Source: Affinundibacterium baiyunense
Lineage (GTDB): Bacteria > Pseudomonadota > Gammaproteobacteria > Burkholderiales > Burkholderiaceae_D
Length of the DNA stretch: 59,268 nucleotides
Reading direction: 5' to 3'
NCBI RefSeq assembly: GCF_018139645.1
Contig: NZ_JAGSPM010000015.1
Coordinates: 1-59,268, forward strand
The position numbers were made by a program, and so were the translations under genes. The notes below the pieces were generated by a model. That model was given only the letters and a program-made list of their open reading frames with translations, did not search any database and was not told the DNA's origin. Below, piece after piece: positions 46,022 through 56,688 of the stretch (the first letter of the stretch is position 1; each line of letters starts with the position of its first letter).

Positions 46022-47767
46022 ATGGTAAGACCTTTTAAAAAAACAGCATTACAACTTGGTATAGGACTTAGCTTTGGATTGGCGACCTTAACAGCCGCCG
46101 CGGCAAATCCAGATTACCGCAATTTCGAAACCATAGAAAAACAAATTCAAGCGTTTGCTCAAAAACATCCCGATCGCATCAAAGTACAAGTAATAGGCAA
46201 GAGCTCAGGCGGTGATGCACTGTATTTTGTACAAATTGCGGGAGCCGGCAAGGTCAATCCCAACAAACGCCCAGCACTATTTGTTGGTGCAAATATCGCT
46301 GGCTTTCACCATGCTGGCTCTGAAGCAGCTATGCATTTAATCGAGACTTTGGCCACGTCAAAAGAAAAAAAAGTAGAAGACTTGTTGGCTAATCGCACTA
46401 TTTACGTAGCGCCTGTTTTGAATCCAGATGCGCACAATGCACTATTCGCCACACCACGCCAATTACGCGCCGGCGTCGATGGCAAGCTCGACCGTGATCT
46501 CGATGGCTTAATTGCTGAAGATGGTGCAGATGATTTAGACGGTAATGGCATCATCACGCAAATGCGCATCAAAGATCTAAGTGGCGACATGATGATTGAC
46601 CCTAAAGATCCTCGACGCATGATAAAGGCAGACATCAGCAAAGGCGAACGCGGTACCCATCGCGTTTATATTGAAGGCAAAGATGACGACAAAGATGGCA
46701 TCTACAACGAGGATGGCATAGGCGGAATTCATCCAGACCGCAACTTCCCCGCGGGCTTTCCAGTGGCAGATACCAGCGCGGGTTCATGGCCAGGCGTTTT
46801 ATCAGAAACCAAATCCATCATGGACGCTGTATTAGCACACAAAAATATCGCGATGGCGGTGGTATTTGGTCCAGCAAACCAATTGCTATCAGCCCCAACT
46901 GGTTTTGAACGAATTACACCACCAGGAGCAACACCAGCAGCAGAAGCGAATAAAATCGAAGCAGACGATTTAAAGACGTTAGCAAGTCTCAGTGAAGGAT
47001 ATAAAAAATCCTTAGAACAAGCAGGCTTAGATAATAAGCGTAGTGCGAAGCAGACTGGCAAAGGAAGCCTCGCCAATTGGCTGTATTTCCATTATGGCGT
47101 TCAAACAATTGAACTCGATGTGTGGGGAGCACCGAGCACAAAGGCAGCGACACCAGAAAACACAAACAGTGGAGCAAACCCAGCTACTCGCCCTAACCCT
47201 AATCCAGCTGCAACAGGCAAACCAGATAGTGAAAAAGATCTGCTCAACTATCTCGCTAGCAATGCACCTGAATCCATCATTGCATGGAAAGCGGTCAAAT
47301 TACCAGATGGTACAGAAGTAGAAGTTGGTGGAATTGCACCGTACGCAGAATATGCACCATCGGTCAAAGTTTTAGAGCCTGCACTGAAAGTACACACTAA
47401 CCAAATTCTTGAATGGGGCGGTAAGTTAGCCCAACTAGAAATTCTCGAAACCAAAGTCGTCGCACAAGGAAACGATGTATGGAAAATTAGTGCGGTCGGC
47501 GGCGTTCAAGGCGAACTACCGACACACAGCAAATTAGCCACTCGCATGCGCAATAAACTTCCAGTTCGATTAGAAATGCGTCCAGGTCAAGGTGTCACCG
47601 CCTTAACGCTGAACCGCGCAGCCACCGTCGAACGTTTGGAACCAGCAACCACGATCAAAGGTGAATGGTTGGTCAAGGGTAGTAAAGGCAGTACCGTAGA
47701 CATTGGCTTGTGGACGAGTCAAGCAGGACAAGCATTGACGACAATTACTTTGGGAAAGGCAAACTGA
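46022..47767 (+). CDS. M14-like pseudopeptidase, exported, zinc ligands lost
   Basis: 581 residues from ATG 46022, which has GGAGG 7 bases upstream; a GTG-led frame from 45956 is rejected. The signal peptide ends near TAAAA. The N-terminal half aligns without gaps to the neighbour at 47769-49547, but zinc-ligand HANE reads AGFH and the third ligand FHNSG reads FGPAN, so no M14 zinc site can form. The catalytic-Glu position is kept (TIELDVWG). EF-hand-like loops (DLDGNGIITQM, DDDKDGIYNEDG) suggest calcium binding. The C-terminal half is beta-rich. It may bind peptides or partner the active enzyme. The stop is one base from the next ATG. Confidence 0.8.
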   Translation: MVRPFKKTALQLGIGLSFGLATLTAAAANPDYRNFETIEKQIQAFAQKHPDRIKVQVIGKSSGGDALYFVQIAGAGKVNPNKRPALFVGANIAGFHHAGSEAAMHLIETLATSKEKKVEDLLANRTIYVAPVLNPDAHNALFATPRQLRAGVDGKLDRDLDGLIAEDGADDLDGNGIITQMRIKDLSGDMMIDPKDPRRMIKADISKGERGTHRVYIEGKDDDKDGIYNEDGIGGIHPDRNFPAGFPVADTSAGSWPGVLSETKSIMDAVLAHKNIAMAVVFGPANQLLSAPTGFERITPPGATPAAEANKIEADDLKTLASLSEGYKKSLEQAGLDNKRSAKQTGKGSLANWLYFHYGVQTIELDVWGAPSTKAATPENTNSGANPATRPNPNPAATGKPDSEKDLLNYLASNAPESIIAWKAVKLPDGTEVEVGGIAPYAEYAPSVKVLEPALKVHTNQILEWGGKLAQLEILETKVVAQGNDVWKISAVGGVQGELPTHSKLATRMRNKLPVRLEMRPGQGVTALTLNRAATVERLEPATTIKGEWLVKGSKGSTVDIGLWTSQAGQALTTITLGKAN

Positions 47768-47768
47768 G

Positions 47769-49547
47769 ATGAAAACCAAACTATCGAACAAAATGCAATT
47801 TCAATTGTCAGCCATCAGCCTCGCCTTATTCATGTGCCACTCTAGCTTTGCGGATACGGTAAAGCCGCCGCAACCGCATTTCAATCGTGTTCATCACAAC
47901 AAAGAAATTGTCGAATACATGAAAGGCTATGCGGCCGCATATCCAAACTTAGTCACACTAAAAAGTATCGGCAAAACTGCCGCTGGCACCGATATGTGGA
48001 TGTTAACCATCAACAATGAAAAAACCGGTAAAGCTGGCGACAAACCAGCTACTTACGTCGATGGCGCGATTCATGCAAATGAAGCGCAAGCAGCTGACAC
48101 CGTGCTTTACACAATCGACTATATTTTGAAGAACTACGGCAAGTTAGAAAAAATTACTGAAACTGTCGATCGGTCCACGCTTTACTTTGTACCTTCCGTA
48201 AGTCCAGACAGTCGTGCAAAATGGTTTGACGAGCCGTCGACTGCCAGTTATCCACGCTCGTCACCATGGCCATTCGACGATGATCGTGACGGTAAAGTAG
48301 ATGAAGATGGTCCTGCCGATATTAATAAAGACGGCGTGATCACGACAATGCGCAAGAAAGTGCAAATGGGCTTGGGCAACCGTAAATTAGATCCTAAAGA
48401 TCCTCGCGTATTACTCCCGCTAGAACCAGGTGAACTAGGTGATTACCTACTACTGGGACAAGAAGGCATAGACCAAGATGGCGACGGCATGATGGGTGAA
48501 GATAGCGTAGGTTACGCTGATCCAAATCGTACTTGGGGCTATGACTGGGCACCACGCTATATTCAAAATGGCGCAACCGATTACCCTTTACAAATTCCAG
48601 AAACACGTAGCATTGCGAATTGGGCTCTCGATCACCTAGAAGTATCCAGCGTCATCAGCTTCCATAATTCTGGTCGCATGATTTTACGTGGGCCGGGTTC
48701 TCCAACGCAAACTCCTGTCAATGCTGCTGATAATCGCACCTTCGATTTTCTAGGCCGTGAAGGTGAAAAAATGATGCCAGGCTATCGCTACATGATTACT
48801 TGGCGTGATTTATACACCGCTTATGGCAGTACAACAGATCACTTCTATGGGATTGTTGGAGCGTTTGGATTTGTTCCTGAATTATTCGGTCGCGTGATGG
48901 ACGATGCCAATATCGTGCGTTTTGACCCGGCACCAAAAGTCGGTGATCCTGTACGTCCACCATCGAATGAGCCAAAAGGCTATGATCAAATGAAATGGAA
49001 TGACATGCTCACTTTTGGTCGTCAATTCATTCCATTCAAAGATGCTGAACATCCACAATATGGCAAAGTTGAGGTCGGAGGTTGGCGTCAAAACACCGGG
49101 CGTATGCCAGAAGGCTGGATGTTAGAAGAAGAAACCCATCGCAACGCAGCTTTCGTTTTACTCAATGCGATGCACGTACCTAAGCTGCGATTCTTAGAAC
49201 CGACTGTCAAAAAAGAAGGCCGTAATTTGTGGCGGGTAGAATTACCGTTAATCAATGAGCGCGCAATTCCAAGTGTCAGCAATATCGTCATCGCAAACAA
49301 ATTGCATCGCGTTGATCTCGCCACCGTCAATGGCGGCAAAGTGCTAGCGAGCGGCATCGTACGCAATCCTTACACCAACCAAATTGATCTGCAAGAACAC
49401 CGTCCTGAACGCTTGATGGTCAATGGCGTGCAAGGGTTTGGCAATACAACGCTATACTTTTTAGTGGAAAGTAGCGGAGGTGATATCGTCGTTAATTATG
49501 ACAGTATCAAAGGCGGCAAGTTAAGCCAAAAAGTGGCACTGAAATAA
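47769..49547 (+). CDS. exported M14-family zinc carboxypeptidase
   Basis: 592 residues. A signal peptide (FQLSAISLALFMCHSSFA) is followed by an M14 catalytic domain with GAIHANEAQAAD (HxxE zinc ligands), SVSPDSRAKWF, VISFHNSG (third zinc His) and FGFVPELFG (catalytic Glu). EF-hand-like loops DDDRDGKVDEDG and DQDGDGMMGED occupy an insertion and probably bind calcium. The C-terminal 110 residues form a beta domain. It should remove C-terminal residues from peptides outside the cytoplasm. The ATG follows the preceding stop by one base, so the two M14 genes are translationally coupled and arose by duplication. Confidence 0.88.
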   Translation: MKTKLSNKMQFQLSAISLALFMCHSSFADTVKPPQPHFNRVHHNKEIVEYMKGYAAAYPNLVTLKSIGKTAAGTDMWMLTINNEKTGKAGDKPATYVDGAIHANEAQAADTVLYTIDYILKNYGKLEKITETVDRSTLYFVPSVSPDSRAKWFDEPSTASYPRSSPWPFDDDRDGKVDEDGPADINKDGVITTMRKKVQMGLGNRKLDPKDPRVLLPLEPGELGDYLLLGQEGIDQDGDGMMGEDSVGYADPNRTWGYDWAPRYIQNGATDYPLQIPETRSIANWALDHLEVSSVISFHNSGRMILRGPGSPTQTPVNAADNRTFDFLGREGEKMMPGYRYMITWRDLYTAYGSTTDHFYGIVGAFGFVPELFGRVMDDANIVRFDPAPKVGDPVRPPSNEPKGYDQMKWNDMLTFGRQFIPFKDAEHPQYGKVEVGGWRQNTGRMPEGWMLEEETHRNAAFVLLNAMHVPKLRFLEPTVKKEGRNLWRVELPLINERAIPSVSNIVIANKLHRVDLATVNGGKVLASGIVRNPYTNQIDLQEHRPERLMVNGVQGFGNTTLYFLVESSGGDIVVNYDSIKGGKLSQKVALK

Positions 49548-49586
49548 TTAGATCAGTTGCAAAATACAAGTCGTAAACACTGACAT

Positions 49587-49624
49587 AAAAAAGCCACCGT
49601 GATTTTTTTCACGGTGGCTTTTTT
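49587..49624. terminator. bidirectional intrinsic terminator
   Basis: Arms AAAAAAGCCACCGTGA and TCACGGTGGCTTTTTT between the convergent M14 and S9 genes. Confidence 0.85.
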
Positions 49625-49641
49625 TTAATTCATCTTAAACC

Positions 49642-52047
49642 TTACTGATGCCCCTTCACTTCTCTTTCCATCAATTTGAAGATACGGCGATATTCATCCA
49701 ACCAACTTTCTGGCTCACGGAAACCGTGCGGCTCGATTGGATAAACAGCTAATTCGAAGTTTGGATTTTTCAGTTCTATCAACTTTTGCACCATGCGAAC
49801 GCTGTCTTGGAAAAATACATTGTCGTCCAAGATACCAGAACAAATTAACAGTGGTCGCTTTAATCCAGCCGCAAATTCTATCGGTGAACTACGTGCGTAA
49901 GCATCAGGATCAACGTCCGGGGTGTTCAAAATATTCGAGGTATAACCGTGATTGTAATGCGCCCAATCAGCGACTGGCCGCAGTGCTGCACCAGCTGCAA
50001 ATTTATCTGATTTAAATAGCGCCATAAATGTCATGAAGCCCCCGTAGGACCCCCCATAAATACCGACACGATTACGGTCAGCATTGGCATTATCTACCAA
50101 CCAATCAATGCCGTCTTCGTAGTCTTCTAATTCTGGTGTACCCATGCGTTGATAAATCGCAGTGCGCCAATCGCGACCATATCCTGCCGATGCGCGATAA
50201 TCCATATCGATAACAACATACCCTTGCTGCACCAACAAATTGTGGAACATCATTTCACGGAAATAACTGGACCACCCGTGGTGAGCCGCTTGTAAATAAC
50301 CAGCGCCATGTACGAACATAACAACGGGCTTGCGCTCACCAGTCTGCGTTCTATTATCACGATAAACTCGAGAGTAAATCGGCGCAGCACCATGTTTAGA
50401 TGGAACAGCAACGATCTCTGGCTTAATCCAATTAATTTGTGCAAATTCCTTTGAAGTTGAATCCGTCAATCGAATTGCTTTCGCACCAGGATTGGCAGCC
50501 TGCACAAACAAATCCGGTTGGCGTATCGTAGTCGAATGCGTCAACAACAACTTGTCTTCGGTTGGCGCGAGTTCAAACTCCATCCCACCATTCATATCGG
50601 TTAGAGCCTCGTCACGCTTACCGTCAGAGGAGACGCGATAAACTTCATGAATTCCCGGATGTTTGCGATTGGCGCGATAATAAAGCCACTTGCCATCATG
50701 AGTGGGCTGAACACTATTAACTTCAAATCGACCGTTTGTCAGAGCAAGTGTTTTACCATCACGCTGTAGATACAAATGACTATAGCCAGATTCTTCCGAC
50801 AAGTACCACAGGGCTTTTCCATCAGGACTCCAACCAAACTCATTAAAACTACCGTCATTTACCCAAGCTTGATCAGTTAAACGATGTGCTAACTGCCATT
50901 GACTCTTATTTTCGCCAGACAGATTCATACGTAGAATCCAACGATCTTTATTGTCGGCACTGAAAAGGCTGAACGCAACTTGTTGCCCGATCGGACTCCA
51001 ACGAATACCACGGAAATTGATATAGACAGCTCTTGGCACGCCTACTTTCGGTGCAGGCTTGGAAAGACGTTTTGCAGCTTCCGTTTTTAAAGCAAGTAAT
51101 GGATCTTCGTTTATCCCTGCTAATTGATCCAAGTTCAGCTTATGCGCTTTTTTTGCTTGCACATCAATCACATAGATTTGTTCATCACTATCAGCACCAG
51201 TACCTACTTTGCTACGAACATCTTCAATCTTGACGTAACCATCACTGCTTACATAATGTGGCATCTTATCGGCGCGTCCATCTTTTCGTGGCGCAGCAGT
51301 GCTTACTAAGACATATTGCCCATCTGGTGACAAACTAAAACTACGGAACTCGCGCCCTTTTCCTAAGTAAACTGGCGTCGGTGCACTAGCACTTTGAATG
51401 GCCAATTCACGCTGACGCGCTTCGGCAGCCTTTTTATCGCTATCACGTTTTTTAATAATATCGAACAAGCGGGTTTGTTGCGCACTCAAGTAATCGTATG
51501 GTTCTTTTTTACCGCTGGGATCATCATCGTTCTTGATGTTCACCAACATCGCTTGCTCACCATTTCGCAGATTCACGAGGATAATTTTTCCATCATTGCG
51601 AAATGCAAGTTGATCGTTTCCAACAAAGCCCAGCAAACCACTTGTTTCACCAGTACGCGTTAATTGTTGGCGCTTGCCATCCTTCAAAAGAAACAAATTC
51701 CCATTACGCAGCCATGCTGTTGATTGGCGATCAGGGCTTAGAAATTTCTGTTCGGACTCAGCAACAACCACGTCGGCAGCATCTAATTTTTGCGCCGTTC
51801 CGCCATTCACACTGATGCGATATAAATCACGAATTTCAGAACCAGAAGCCTTGCGCTGAAAATACACATACTTGCCGTCTTGACTAAAGTAAGGACGCTC
51901 AGGCGCAATTCCCATCCAATCTGGATGCGCCATAATCTGCTCCATACTAAGTGGCTTAGTCACTTGTGCATTAGTTACAGGCATAAATCCTAGACTAACT
52001 ACACTAGCTGCTAATAAAAGCGCGACACCATTCTTTTTCATTCTCAT
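49642..52047 (-). CDS. exported S9-family prolyl oligopeptidase / dipeptidyl peptidase-like enzyme
   Basis: 801 residues from ATG 52047, which follows GAGGGA; the frame from 52062 starts inside that site. The signal peptide ends near VTNAQV. A WD40-like beta-propeller (several WSPDGKALWYLS and LSPDGQYVLVST repeats) precedes an alpha/beta hydrolase with GIYGGSYGGFMT (Ser), CSGILDDNVFF (Asp) and IEPHGFREPES (His). It should release dipeptides or cut after Pro in short peptides in the periplasm. It lies between the M14 pair and a symporter, in keeping with peptide use. Confidence 0.88.
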   Translation of the reverse strand: MRMKKNGVALLLAASVVSLGFMPVTNAQVTKPLSMEQIMAHPDWMGIAPERPYFSQDGKYVYFQRKASGSEIRDLYRISVNGGTAQKLDAADVVVAESEQKFLSPDRQSTAWLRNGNLFLLKDGKRQQLTRTGETSGLLGFVGNDQLAFRNDGKIILVNLRNGEQAMLVNIKNDDDPSGKKEPYDYLSAQQTRLFDIIKKRDSDKKAAEARQRELAIQSASAPTPVYLGKGREFRSFSLSPDGQYVLVSTAAPRKDGRADKMPHYVSSDGYVKIEDVRSKVGTGADSDEQIYVIDVQAKKAHKLNLDQLAGINEDPLLALKTEAAKRLSKPAPKVGVPRAVYINFRGIRWSPIGQQVAFSLFSADNKDRWILRMNLSGENKSQWQLAHRLTDQAWVNDGSFNEFGWSPDGKALWYLSEESGYSHLYLQRDGKTLALTNGRFEVNSVQPTHDGKWLYYRANRKHPGIHEVYRVSSDGKRDEALTDMNGGMEFELAPTEDKLLLTHSTTIRQPDLFVQAANPGAKAIRLTDSTSKEFAQINWIKPEIVAVPSKHGAAPIYSRVYRDNRTQTGERKPVVMFVHGAGYLQAAHHGWSSYFREMMFHNLLVQQGYVVIDMDYRASAGYGRDWRTAIYQRMGTPELEDYEDGIDWLVDNANADRNRVGIYGGSYGGFMTFMALFKSDKFAAGAALRPVADWAHYNHGYTSNILNTPDVDPDAYARSSPIEFAAGLKRPLLICSGILDDNVFFQDSVRMVQKLIELKNPNFELAVYPIEPHGFREPESWLDEYRRIFKLMEREVKGHQ

Positions 52048-52083
52048 TGTTGTTTCCCTCATCGGGTAAGATGGTCAATAAAA

Positions 52084-52115
52084 AAACGCTGAATCTTATG
52101 CAGAGTTCAGCGTTT
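52084..52115 (-). terminator. intrinsic terminator of the symporter gene
   Basis: Arms AAACGCTGAA and TTCAGCGTTT. On the minus strand a run of seven T follows. It lies 30 bp after the stop at 52145. Confidence 0.75.
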
Positions 52116-52144
52116 GTTGGACAGACAAGTTCTAAAAAAATTCC

Positions 52145-53407
52145 TTATTCAGGTAACTTTTGATTTGCTAAATCCCCTTCTACATGCTGCCCCAATTCGC
52201 CCTCCCATTTGGCGACGACTGCCGTTGCCAATCCGTTACCAATCACATTGGTAGCAGAACGTGCCATATCCAAGAAATGATCGACACCCAACAACAATAA
52301 CAAGCCTGCTTCTGGAATATTAAACTGCGCTAAGGTTGCTGCAATAACGACTAATGAAGCGCGTGGTACCCCAGCCATACCTTTTGAAGTCAACATCAAA
52401 ATTAACATCATCGTGATTTGAGTACCCAATGATAATTCGATGCCATACGCCTGTGCAATAAACACGGTCGCAAAGGTGCAATACATCATTGAGCCATCTA
52501 AGTTGAAAGAGTAACCAAGCGGTAAAACAAAAGATGCAATACGATTTTTCACACCAAAACGCTCTAATCCTTCCAGTGTCTTAGGAAATGCTGCTTCTGA
52601 CGAAGCAGTTGAGAATGCCAAAATTGTAGGCATGCGCAATTCACGCAACAAACCAACGACACGACCTTTTAAGAATAAATAGCCGATGAAAATTAATACC
52701 AACCACAAGACCAAAATGGAGAAATAGAACTCCGCCATAAAGACACCATAGGTGCCCAATACCGCAAGCCCACTCTTAGCCACCACACCAGAAACCGCAG
52801 CAAATACCGCGATAGGTGCGAAATTCATCACATAACCAGTCAATTTCAACATGATGTGTGCAACACCATCAATTGCCTCAATTACCACTTTACTACGTTC
52901 ACCAACGGCTGCGGCAGCAGTACCAAAGAAGATAGAAAACACCACAATTTGCAAAATTTCATTCTTCGCCATACCGTCAACGATTGATGAAGGAATTAAG
53001 TGTGTAATAAATTCCTTCATACTCAAATTGCTAGTGGCAATACCAGAAACTGCATCACTAGCTGGCAACATAGCATGCATCGCATCACCTGGGCGGAAGA
53101 TATTGACCATCACTAAACCTAAGGTCAAAGAAATCAAAGATGCAATGATGAACCAGGCTAAGGCTTTACCACCGACACGCCCGACCTCATTTACATCACC
53201 CATTTTCGCGATACCAACCACCAGAGTCGCAAACACCAACGGCGCAATAATCATCTTAATCAAACGCAAAAACATGGTCGTGATTAAGGACATTGCATCG
53301 GCGAAATCAGTCGGCTTTGCCATGTGTGCGTTAACGAAATAACCAACGACGATACCAAGTATTAAGCCAAAAATAATGTAGCTAGTAAGGTTGAGGCGTT
53401 TTGTCAT
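52145..53407 (-). CDS. DAACS-family dicarboxylate/amino acid:cation symporter
   Basis: 420 residues, eight membrane spans plus two re-entrant hairpins. Family motifs are AFSTASSEAAFPKTLE (HP1 serine-rich), YSFNLDGSMMY (NMDGT-like cation site), SKGMAGVPRAS (HP2) and HFLDMARSATNVIGN. It imports glutamate, aspartate or C4-dicarboxylates with protons or sodium at the inner membrane. Downstream of the peptidase block in the sense of function: it could take up acidic amino acids released outside. AAGGACG lies ahead of ATG 53407. Cannot be split into GltP or DctA by sequence alone. Confidence 0.92.
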   Translation of the reverse strand: MTKRLNLTSYIIFGLILGIVVGYFVNAHMAKPTDFADAMSLITTMFLRLIKMIIAPLVFATLVVGIAKMGDVNEVGRVGGKALAWFIIASLISLTLGLVMVNIFRPGDAMHAMLPASDAVSGIATSNLSMKEFITHLIPSSIVDGMAKNEILQIVVFSIFFGTAAAAVGERSKVVIEAIDGVAHIMLKLTGYVMNFAPIAVFAAVSGVVAKSGLAVLGTYGVFMAEFYFSILVLWLVLIFIGYLFLKGRVVGLLRELRMPTILAFSTASSEAAFPKTLEGLERFGVKNRIASFVLPLGYSFNLDGSMMYCTFATVFIAQAYGIELSLGTQITMMLILMLTSKGMAGVPRASLVVIAATLAQFNIPEAGLLLLLGVDHFLDMARSATNVIGNGLATAVVAKWEGELGQHVEGDLANQKLPE

Positions 53408-53615
53408 GTTTTATACGTCCTTATAGTATTGAAAGCCTGCACTGATTTTCTATCAACTCCCGCAACGCAAGGTCTTAGGGCGGCGAAAAAATGTGGCTCA
53501 GTATACTTGAGGAAGCGAGTACAGACCACTTTTATTGAAATCACATGTAAGAAATTTTTCATTTCCAACATAAGTCAAAATGCAAATGTGTATAACAATC
53601 AATTAGGATACGAAA

Positions 53616-53643
53616 AAAAACCCAGACCGCAGTCTGGGTTTTT
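53616..53643 (-). terminator. intrinsic terminator of clpS-clpA
   Basis: Arms AAAAACCCAGAC and GTCTGGGTTTTT around a CGCA loop, 29 bp after the clpA stop. Confidence 0.85.
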
Positions 53644-53671
53644 CATCTCATAATTTCTTATTGCGCAAAAT

Positions 53672-55972
53672 TTAGTCAACCTCAACCACTTCTTGCGATG
53701 CGACAGGTGGCGGCACATCTCCTTCGAGAAATTCGAGCTTGATTTGGTCTTTGTCATCCAAATCCACATTGACTCGACCACCACTTACTAAGCGTCCAAA
53801 CAAAAGTTCATCCGCCAAAGCTTTACGGATCATGTCTTGAATCAAGCGCGCCATTGGACGAGCTCCCATCAAAGGATCAAATCCTTTTTTCGCCAAGAAT
53901 TTGCGCAAACTTTCACTAAATATTGCTTCAACTTTCTTCTCGTGCAATTGCTCTTCCAACTGCATTAAGAACTTATCAACGACACGCAAAATAATTTCTT
54001 CATCCAATGAACGGAAACTAATGATTGAATCGAGACGATTACGGAACTCAGGCGTAAACATACGCTTAATATCCGCCATCTCATCACCTGCTTGCTTACT
54101 ATTATTAAAGCCAATCGATGCTTTTTGCAGACTTTCTGCGCCGGCATTGGTCGTCATAATAATAATCACATTGCGGAAATCTGCTTTACGTCCATTATTA
54201 TCCGTCAAGGTACCGTGATCCATCACCTGCAATAAGATGTTAAACACGTCTGGATGTGCTTTTTCTATTTCGTCCAACAACAACACGGCATGCGGTTTCT
54301 TAGTGATCGCTTCCGTCAATAAACCACCTTGATCAAAACCGACATAACCCGGTGGCGCCCCAATCAATCGACTAACCGCATGACGCTCCATGTATTCCGA
54401 CATGTCAAAACGGATCAGTTCAATACCCAAAGTAAATGCAAGTTGTTTTGCCACCTCGGTTTTACCAACACCCGTTGGACCAGAGAACAAGAAAGAGCCG
54501 ATTGGTTTATCTGTCTTACCTAAACCAGCACGCGACATTTTTATTGCAGCAGCTAAAGCGTCAATTGCAGGATCTTGGCCGAATACGACATTTTTCAAAT
54601 CGCGATCGATTGTCTGCAATTTGCTACGGTCATCTTGATTCACGGTTTGAGGTGGAATACGGGCGATCTTAGAGATAATGTCCTCAATATCCGCTTTACC
54701 AATGGTTTTCTTTTGTTTCGACTTGGGCAAAATTCTTTGCGCCGCACCAGCCTCATCAATCACATCAATCGCTTTATCTGGCAAATGTCGGTCATTTAAG
54801 AAACGTGCAGATAACTCCGCCGCTGTCGTCAAGGCTGCGGCAGAATATTTCACATTATGATGTTCTTCAAACTTGGATTTGAGTCCACGCAAGATCTGCA
54901 CCGTTTGTTCCACGGTTGGCTCGTTGACATCCACCTTTTGGAAGCGACGTGCAAGCGCATGATCTTTTTCAAATACGCCACGATATTCGGTATAAGTTGT
55001 CGCACCGATGCATTTCAACTGGCCATTTGATAAAGCTGGCTTTAACAAATTAGACGCATCCATCGTACCACCCGAAGCAGAACCTGCGCCGATGATGGTA
55101 TGGATTTCGTCGATAAACAGAATAGCATCTGGTGCATCTTTTAACTGCTTCAAAACACCTTTCAGGCGTAGCTCAAAGTCGCCACGGTACTTTGTACCAG
55201 CCAATAACGCGCCCATATCAAGTGAGTACACCACCGCCTGACTCAAAATATCAGGAACATCATTCTGTGTGATTCGCCAAGCTAGTCCTTCAGCAATCGC
55301 AGTTTTTCCTACGCCTGCCTCACCTACTAGCAAAGGATTGTTTTTGCGACGACGACATAAGATCTGAATGACACGTTCAACCTCGTTATCCCGTCCAATC
55401 AAGGGATCAATTTTTCCTTCCGCTGCGGCCTTGTTTAAATTCTGCGTGAACTGCTCTAACGGATTTTCTTTTGCCTGCGCATCTGCTTGTGCATCTTCAG
55501 CACCTTCAGGCGATTTTTGCGGTTCGTTGTGGTTGTCTTTACGCACACCATGCGAAATGAAATTCACCACATCAAGACGAGTCACGCCTTGTTGATGCAG
55601 ATAATAAACAGCGTGTGAATCTTTTTCACCGAAGATGGCTACCAAGACGTTCGCGCCCGTTACCTCTTTCTTGCCATTCGACGCAGATTGAACGTGCATA
55701 ATCGCACGCTGAATCACGCGCTGAAAACCCAAAGTCGGTTGTGTATCGACCTCGCCAGTACCTTGTACTGTGGGTGTATTGTCCGCGATAAAGTTTGCCA
55801 AAGTTTTACGCAAGTCTTCAATATTCACCGCACAAGCGCGCATCACCTCTGCTGCGGATGGATTATCTAATAACGCGAGAAGCAAATGCTCGACTGTAAT
55901 AAACTCGTAACGAGCCTGCCTAGCCTCAACAAAGGCCATATGCAAACTAACTTCTAATTCTTGCGCAATCAT
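53672..55972 (-). CDS. clpA: ATP-dependent Clp protease ATP-binding subunit ClpA
   Basis: 766 residues. The N-domain ([24 protein letters not shown]) binds ClpS. AAA+ module 1 has [15 protein letters not shown] and [13 protein letters not shown]; module 2 has [15 protein letters not shown] and [13 protein letters not shown]. No ClpB-type middle coiled coil is present, which makes it ClpA. It unfolds proteins for ClpP, especially N-degron substrates. Start ATG 55972 follows GGAGGAAG and overlaps the clpS stop by 4 bases; the longer frame from 55990 would start inside clpS without need. Typical clpS-clpA order. Confidence 0.96.
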   Translation of the reverse strand: MIAQELEVSLHMAFVEARQARYEFITVEHLLLALLDNPSAAEVMRACAVNIEDLRKTLANFIADNTPTVQGTGEVDTQPTLGFQRVIQRAIMHVQSASNGKKEVTGANVLVAIFGEKDSHAVYYLHQQGVTRLDVVNFISHGVRKDNHNEPQKSPEGAEDAQADAQAKENPLEQFTQNLNKAAAEGKIDPLIGRDNEVERVIQILCRRRKNNPLLVGEAGVGKTAIAEGLAWRITQNDVPDILSQAVVYSLDMGALLAGTKYRGDFELRLKGVLKQLKDAPDAILFIDEIHTIIGAGSASGGTMDASNLLKPALSNGQLKCIGATTYTEYRGVFEKDHALARRFQKVDVNEPTVEQTVQILRGLKSKFEEHHNVKYSAAALTTAAELSARFLNDRHLPDKAIDVIDEAGAAQRILPKSKQKKTIGKADIEDIISKIARIPPQTVNQDDRSKLQTIDRDLKNVVFGQDPAIDALAAAIKMSRAGLGKTDKPIGSFLFSGPTGVGKTEVAKQLAFTLGIELIRFDMSEYMERHAVSRLIGAPPGYVGFDQGGLLTEAITKKPHAVLLLDEIEKAHPDVFNILLQVMDHGTLTDNNGRKADFRNVIIIMTTNAGAESLQKASIGFNNSKQAGDEMADIKRMFTPEFRNRLDSIISFRSLDEEIILRVVDKFLMQLEEQLHEKKVEAIFSESLRKFLAKKGFDPLMGARPMARLIQDMIRKALADELLFGRLVSGGRVNVDLDDKDQIKLEFLEGDVPPPVASQEVVEVD

Positions 55973-56277
55973 ACTTCCTCCATCACACATTGCAGCGGAT
56001 GCCCCGCATGCTTAGCGTGTGTTAACACTAACTCAACTTTAGTCAAAGCGACATCTTTCGTATAAACACCACATACACCACGTCCTTCAACATGCACTTT
56101 TAGCATGATCTGCATCGCGGTTTCTTTATCTTTACTAAAGTACTCCTGAATAATTGCGACTACAAACTCCATTGGTGTGTAGTCGTCATTCAGAAGCACC
56201 ACCTGATACATCGAAGGCGGCTTTAATTTCTGCGCCTGTTTTTCGAGTACCGTACTATTTTCATGCTTTATTCCCAT
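55969..56277 (-). CDS. clpS: ATP-dependent Clp protease adaptor ClpS
   Basis: 102 residues. A flexible N-terminus is followed by [17 protein letters not shown] (N-degron pocket with the conserved Asp-Asp) and [17 protein letters not shown]. ClpS hands proteins bearing bulky N-terminal residues to ClpA. It overlaps clpA by 4 bases, so the two are co-translated. ATG 56277 has a weak ribosome binding site. Confidence 0.96.
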   Translation of the reverse strand: MGIKHENSTVLEKQAQKLKPPSMYQVVLLNDDYTPMEFVVAIIQEYFSKDKETAMQIMLKVHVEGRGVCGVYTKDVALTKVELVLTHAKHAGHPLQCVMEEV

Positions 56278-56688
56278 ACGTCTATTCTAGTACGTTGATC
56301 GTGGTCGAAGTCAAAAATCAGACAAATAAAACGACTTCTATTCATTGTAAAGCGCTTGTGACATTCTTGCTCACACTTCAAAATATTTAACGCTTTCGTA
56401 GCATTCTTGGAGCTATCTCTCGTTCCAAGAGAACTTTCTTCATGATGCTTAAATGGAGATCAATAGCGCTAGATCAAGAGCACCACTTTTCAAGTAAAAA
56501 AACAACAATACTACAAGGACAAGCTAATTTTCTTGACTTTACTTTTTTTTCCGCCAAGAATGATATTTATTGATATCTAACTTAAGTTTTTATTATCAAT
56601 ATGAAGTGGGCAGGTTAAGAAAGGTAGCTTTATAGAGTTTTCTTGCTTTTTCGGCTCGTGTGATTAGTTTATATTTGAAAGATGTATT
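56278..56688 (+). other. divergent spacer clpS / csp with likely long csp leader
   Basis: 411 bp, very AT-rich near the cold-shock gene. TTGACT at 56533-56538 is a possible -35 without a clear partner. Cold-shock mRNAs often have long structured leaders, so part of this may be transcribed. No gene is seen. Confidence 0.4.

Noticed and set aside
56533..56567. TTGACT as a complete sigma-70 promoter for the csp gene
   Set aside because: No good -10 hexamer at 16-18 bp spacing; only the -35-like half is present.
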